The notes under the pieces are model-generated. The model saw only the letters and a list, made by a program, of their open reading frames with translations, did not search any database and was not told the origin of the DNA. Positions 61,901 to 64,000 of a stretch of DNA of 64,000 bases are shown in pieces (position 1 is the stretch's first letter; every line of letters starts with the position of its first letter). Source of the stretch: Lichenicoccus sp964246745 (lineage in GTDB: Bacteria > Pseudomonadota > Alphaproteobacteria > Acetobacterales > Acetobacteraceae); assembly GCA_964246745.1 (NCBI GenBank), contig CAXTRK010000007.1:43803-107802 (forward strand). The letters run 5' to 3'. The position numbers and the translations under genes are program-made.

Positions 61901-62394
61901 ACATACGCGGCTGGGCCTTCCTGCCCGGCGCCGGGCTCGCCGGCCGCCTCTATGTCGGGCTGGTCGATGCCGAGCGGAACAACCGTATCCTGCTGCCTGC
62001 CCCACGCACCGTCCGCGGCGACCTCGCGACCTACTTCGCCGACGCGCCGCTCTGCGGCGGCTTCGCCACCCAGATCGACATCGACACAAGCTGGCGGGAC
62101 GGCACCTACGCGTGCGTTCTGGTAAACCTGATCAGCGGCATCGCCTCGACGCAGTTGACAGGACACGAACTGACCATCAAGTCCGGCCGGATCGAAGCAG
62201 TCGTCAAAGAAGACGCAAGCGAAATCCGCGCGGCGCAAGTCCACGCCCTGCTTCGCGCCGACCCGCTCCCGCCGGCCCCGCGCGCGCCAATCCACGTTGC
62301 GCCCGCAGTGCAGCCGGCGAGCACCGTCAAGAGCCCGTCCGGCCGTGAAGTGCGACGCAAGACGGTCAGCCGCGAGCCCAGTACGGTGGAATAG
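58963..62394 (+). CDS. Two-domain CgeB/GT4 glycosyltransferase with duplicated beta-domain (cassette 2)
   Basis: A 1143-aa paralogue of the protein at 52377. CgeB-like unit about 1-330 (LYNTNFTHNPNSYLTL, WLFEDPFMLDYNIQN, FFAGTMWPNRIRSLRR). GT4 unit about 330-740 (LMCTHSTMHRHEWGGVEVYQQ, VHFQHLGHHAASLP, SAHDFFLICSRYNLL, GNVLRAKGADAL, HLSIWPETYCISLSEVWQAG). Two copies of the unnamed beta-domain follow at about 814-915 (GWTFVP, APRRSGFAGEIALRGKW) and about 978-1078 (GWAFLPGAG, APLCGGFATQIDIDTSW). A basic low-complexity tail ends it. Last gene of the coupled operon; no terminator is evident in the 276 bases that follow. Confidence 0.85.
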   Translation: MTVLYNTNFTHNPNSYLTLAVLDAAREVFGDGNVVLADNRSLAPLAASGAHDILVCLDGQRLHEGLLRRVRRAFRCMVLWLFEDPFMLDYNIQNIDLFDHIFTNDPACVGAYGGKGHYLPLAASHRFHFRAIKPDAELDYDIFFAGTMWPNRIRSLRRIIGAFPDARLKLVCPTNEYLPPLPSDLARRAIQWPISHESFVDFANASRVTLTMFRDYASHGDAGEAAAPGPRLYELALAGTAQVVECSEAMDRAHFDATPGVEVVSDSAQLVEAVRRLLESPTLRAERAVQTQRQVAEAQLYTHRLRGMREITGARFEASVAEAAPISRKLRVLMCTHSTMHRHEWGGVEVYQQTLSAMFEREVDVLFWLRRDGQCRLMNDRGVVLERFDMHDIGWLDSLADAPEEIAFSNVLGQYSIDLVHFQHLGHHAASLPIIAKSAGVGTVFSAHDFFLICSRYNLLNHEQVFCDIGHKSISACDICLRISEKVEAGAQQTRRAFMAEVIRSIDVFLFGTAYSEWLTMRIYPELANRRRAILGIPMPASTVIDTASAPVEAEDAPLVVAIVGNVLRAKGADALISLIEEANPHLFRFHVLGHAEDAYSDVFARWSKPNVTYHGRYAPGDLAKVAGADVALHLSIWPETYCISLSEVWQAGLIPIVSDIGALGDRVDHGKNGFKVRVGDTSAVLDTLELLRASPAVRRAMRANIGPHLWTETRAYAASLLAIYRSVTPVRPLGDVGLGLDAGQVHLLPHPSWKILAPPRHIFDPSRRSSLRLELPHTIQDWSHIQGSEVYIDAVCGQTPAMLSKHGFEAAETLHVSGWTFVPNVHVGGQVELALVGDGEGPIIFFAASRDVRDDIMSKFASAPRRSGFAGEIALRGKWCEGSYRVAIINSFGDRAAFCLTQLQVEVAAGTVTGAALSPPSNDAVIRAFYRVSEQTGEDRNATLPRLPVKQDAWRSEPKLRHHIDNLCDSSELPTSLFNIRGWAFLPGAGLAGRLYVGLVDAERNNRILLPAPRTVRGDLATYFADAPLCGGFATQIDIDTSWRDGTYACVLVNLISGIASTQLTGHELTIKSGRIEAVVKEDASEIRAAQVHALLRADPLPPAPRAPIHVAPAVQPASTVKSPSGREVRRKTVSREPSTVE

Positions 62395-62549
62395 CAAGGC
62401 TTTAAGAAGGCCAGCGGCGCTGCCCACAGGCGCGAACCTAAGACTTGAAGCGACGCGGACGCAGGGAGCACCGCTTGCCAAACCCGATGTCGCTCCTCAC
62501 TGGACGGACCTGACTGCGCAGTAGAGATGGTCTGTTTTGACGCATAGTA

Positions 62550-62612
62550 GCTGAGACGGATGGCGGCATCAGGCGCACATGAGCTGAGACGCATCGCACA
62601 ATCGGTGAGACG
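62550..62612 (+). repeat. Three short GAGACG repeats
   Basis: AGCTGAGACG occurs at 62550-62559 and 62582-62591, and the related GGTGAGACG at 62604-62612. They lie in the 276-base non-coding stretch after the glycosyltransferase operon. They may be a remnant of a mobile-element end or a binding site; no transposase is nearby. Nothing else was recognised in 62395-62670. Confidence 0.4.
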
Positions 62613-62670
62613 TACGCCCAATAGACGATGGCCGGCGCACGGCCTCTGCCGACCCATAGCGGTCGCGGGA

Positions 62671-63144
62671 TTATCCAACCGGCTTCATCCCGAGGCGCTG
62701 ATACAGGCGAGCGGCTCCGGCCGGGTTATCTACTTCTACCTTCAAATCGAATTGCTCGGCACCCCTTGCTTGGAGGGTGGTGAAGGCGTGCAACATGAGT
62801 GCTTTACCGATCCCCTTGCGTCGCCAAACCTCAGCAACTGCCAGGTCCTTGAGAAAGGCGCTCGTCCAGCATTGGGCCAAGCCAGCGATCCGGTCGGTCT
62901 CATCGAGCGCGAGGAAAAACACAGAAGGATCGTATTCCGGGTCTTCTCTTAAACCCGACCATCACTCATCAAGGGAGCCAACTTGGCCGCCGCCATGCTT
63001 GTAGGCTTCTACAAGGAGGTCATGCGCCTGTTTGTGATGCTCACCACACTCGAACGAAGCTGGGCGAACACCGAAAGGCCACTCCGGCTTTGTCACGTCG
63101 CCTCGGAGTTCTTTTCGGAGATGGAGGAAGGGAATCTCTGTCAT
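62671..63144 (-). pseudogene. GNAT N-acetyltransferase broken by an in-frame TGA
   Basis: Two adjacent open segments in the same frame rebuild one GNAT protein of about 157 aa. The N-terminal part (63144-62965) ends HGGGQVGSLDE, a TGA stands at 62964-62962, and the rest continues WSGLREDPEYDPSVFFLALD. Then come DRIAGLAQCW, the acetyl-CoA-binding AEVWRRKGIGKALMLHAF, and the C-terminal VEVDNPAGAARLYQRLGM. In relatives this point usually has two tryptophans, so TGG to TGA is the simplest change. Translation could restart at GTG 62922 and give an 83-aa stub lacking the N-terminus. Confidence 0.72.
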
Positions 63145-63353
63145 CGACGGATCTCGATAGGCTGCTTCAGCTTCAGCGTCATAAAGAGTCCGCTCTCCAC
63201 ACTAAGCGGCCATAGCCCTCTTGGGCCAGAAGCTAGGGGCAAACAAAACCTCAGAGTGCGCGACATGTGGAGCCGTTCGCCGGCCCATGCGTCGCCCTGC
63301 CCGTCGCATAGGGCGATCGCCCCCAGGCAAGGCGTCGGAACGGGGGAGCGGTA

Positions 63354-63629
63354 TCAGCCTTCCGGACGGCGGGCCCCGTGTCGGACGCGAAGCACCTGCA
63401 CCACATCGCCGCGCAGTCGATAGCGGATCAGGTAGGGGAAGATGGCGACGAGTTCACGCCGGCCGTGCGCTATAAGCCGGCCTCGCTCGGGATACTCCGC
63501 CAAGCTATTGCCGGCTGCGAACAGGGTCTCATGCACGCGAGCGGCAGCAGCCGGATTGAGCTGTTCGAGGTAGGCCCGGATCGCATCCAACTCATCCAGG
63601 GCGATGCCCTGCCAGATTACCCGATGCAA
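63354..63629 (-). CDS. RelE/ParE family toxin
   Basis: A 91-aa toxin of a type II toxin-antitoxin pair. ParE/RelE pattern: ALDELDAIRAYLEQLNPAAA at the first helices, LAEYPERGRLI, and the C-terminal FPYLIRYRLRGDVVQVLRVRHGARRPE with the late Arg/His. It probably poisons gyrase (ParE) or cleaves mRNA (RelE); sequence alone does not decide, but the ARRPE-like end is more ParE-like. It overlaps the antitoxin gene by 13 bases. Confidence 0.88.
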   Translation of the reverse strand: MHRVIWQGIALDELDAIRAYLEQLNPAAAARVHETLFAAGNSLAEYPERGRLIAHGRRELVAIFPYLIRYRLRGDVVQVLRVRHGARRPEG

Positions 63630-63808
63630 CGTGGCTTCGGCCTGGGCAATTCGTTTGCGGTGCCCCAGGACTTCACCCAGGCGACCACTTCATCATGGGG
63701 AACGCCCATGCCCGCGTCTGCCTCGGCCTCGGCCTCAAGCGTGCGAGCTTCTTCCCATTCCTCGTCCACATCATCAAAGATGTCGTATGGCTCCGGGGGC
63801 GTATCCAT
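63617..63808 (-). CDS. Antitoxin of the ParE/RelE pair
   Basis: A 63-aa acidic protein just upstream of, and overlapping, the toxin gene. The N-terminal 30 residues are very rich in Glu/Asp; the C-terminal segment VPHDEVVAWVKSWGTANELPRP matches the toxin-binding tail of many small antitoxins partnered with ParE/RelE toxins. The DNA-binding part is short or missing, which is odd for an autoregulating antitoxin. Start at ATG 63808. Confidence 0.8.
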   Translation of the reverse strand: MDTPPEPYDIFDDVDEEWEEARTLEAEAEADAGMGVPHDEVVAWVKSWGTANELPRPKPRCIG

Positions 63809-63821
63809 ATACCAGGTGTAT
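63809..63821 (-). promoter_or_regulatory. Candidate toxin-antitoxin operator
   Basis: ATAC-CAGGT-GTAT is an inverted repeat with four-base arms at 63809-63812 and 63818-63821, directly before the antitoxin ATG. Such repeats often bind the antitoxin-toxin complex. No clear promoter boxes are seen. The remaining bases to the end of the window (63822-64000) show no supported gene. Confidence 0.3.
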
Positions 63822-64000
63822 CACAGGCCAAGTCCGGGCGCGAGCGCGTCGCACATGGGCGAGTACGCACGCCCCCGAACCTGGCTGGGGCTTGCGGCTC
63901 CACACTCCGACGTGCCCGCATGGCGCAACGGCCGCCTTGTACAAATGGATTCTCATGTGTGGACGGCTCCTTCGGGTCAAGAGCGTTTTGAAGATATGAC

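Noticed and set aside
63956..63999. Start of an SRAP/HMCES-type peptidase (MCGR) at the window end
   Set aside because: The frame stops after 14 codons, so the MCGR match is probably chance.

Overview
The window is a GC-rich, densely packed alphaproteobacterial chromosome segment. I place it most probably in the Acetobacteraceae (Rhodospirillales). The case rests on the class-typical flagellar set (FliX, DUF6468 protein, MotE-like protein, short rod-binding FlgJ), a DksA without the canonical zinc cysteines, bacterial NDUFA12 with DUF2155 and MlaD, a Coq7-type ubiquinone hydroxylase, CysNC, and long multidomain CgeB/GT4 glycosyltransferases. The family assignment is inference from gene content. 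No rRNA, tRNA, CRISPR array or intact transposase gene was seen.

Layout. (1) 0.1-5.3 kb: housekeeping and transport genes (SDR, PRC-barrel protein, MFS, rhodanese, DUF2272 lipoprotein, panC). (2) 5.5-25.5 kb: a large flagellar cluster in several divergent operons. On the minus strand lie flgI-flgJ-flgN-like, flgF-flgG-flgA-flgH, and a 108-aa protein with fliO and fliP. On the plus strand lie fliX, dksA, fliL-fliM-DUF6468-motE-cheY with a ~913-aa uncharacterised secreted protein, and flgB-flgC-fliE-fliQ-fliR-flhB. speD-speE (spermidine synthesis) sits inside the cluster. fliN, fliF, fliG, flhA, hook and flagellin genes are not in the window. (3) 25.7-28.3 kb: recA, icd and a very small DUF2934 gene. 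(4) 28.4-31.6 kb, minus strand: a ribonucleotide-reductase-derived TSCPD protein, RidA and a COG3146 acyltransferase-like protein. (5) 31.8-36.6 kb, plus strand: NDUFA12, MlaD-type MCE protein, small ORF, DUF2155 protein, otsB-otsA (trehalose), dsbB and coq7. (6) 36.6-46.1 kb: GGDEF protein, two MFS carriers, ClC channel, SDR, enoyl-CoA hydratase, SWIB protein and an MDR reductase. (7) 46.3-62.4 kb: cysD-cysNC (sulfate activation to PAPS), then a surface-glycan region. The glycan region has an uncharacterised 357-aa protein preceded by a deleted glycosyltransferase pseudogene on the minus strand. On the plus strand is a tightly coupled operon CgeB - CgeB/GT4 - FkbH/GT8 - CgeB - CgeB/GT4, made of two paralogous cassettes around a fusion protein. 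(8) 62.4-64 kb: eroded tail with repeats, a GNAT gene broken by an in-frame stop, and a ParE-type toxin-antitoxin pair.

How the parts may work together. The flagellar genes encode the basal-body rod, P and L rings, the export gate, the C-ring component FliM and motor accessories. FliX and DksA are plausible regulators of that set. The glycosyltransferase operon probably builds a cell-surface or flagellar glycan, and the adjacent CysD/CysNC could supply PAPS if that glycan is sulfated (inference). The most novel material is the duplicated CgeB/GT4 cassette with its repeated C-terminal beta-domain, the FkbH-GT8 fusion, the RNR-derived TSCPD protein and the large unknown protein downstream of cheY.
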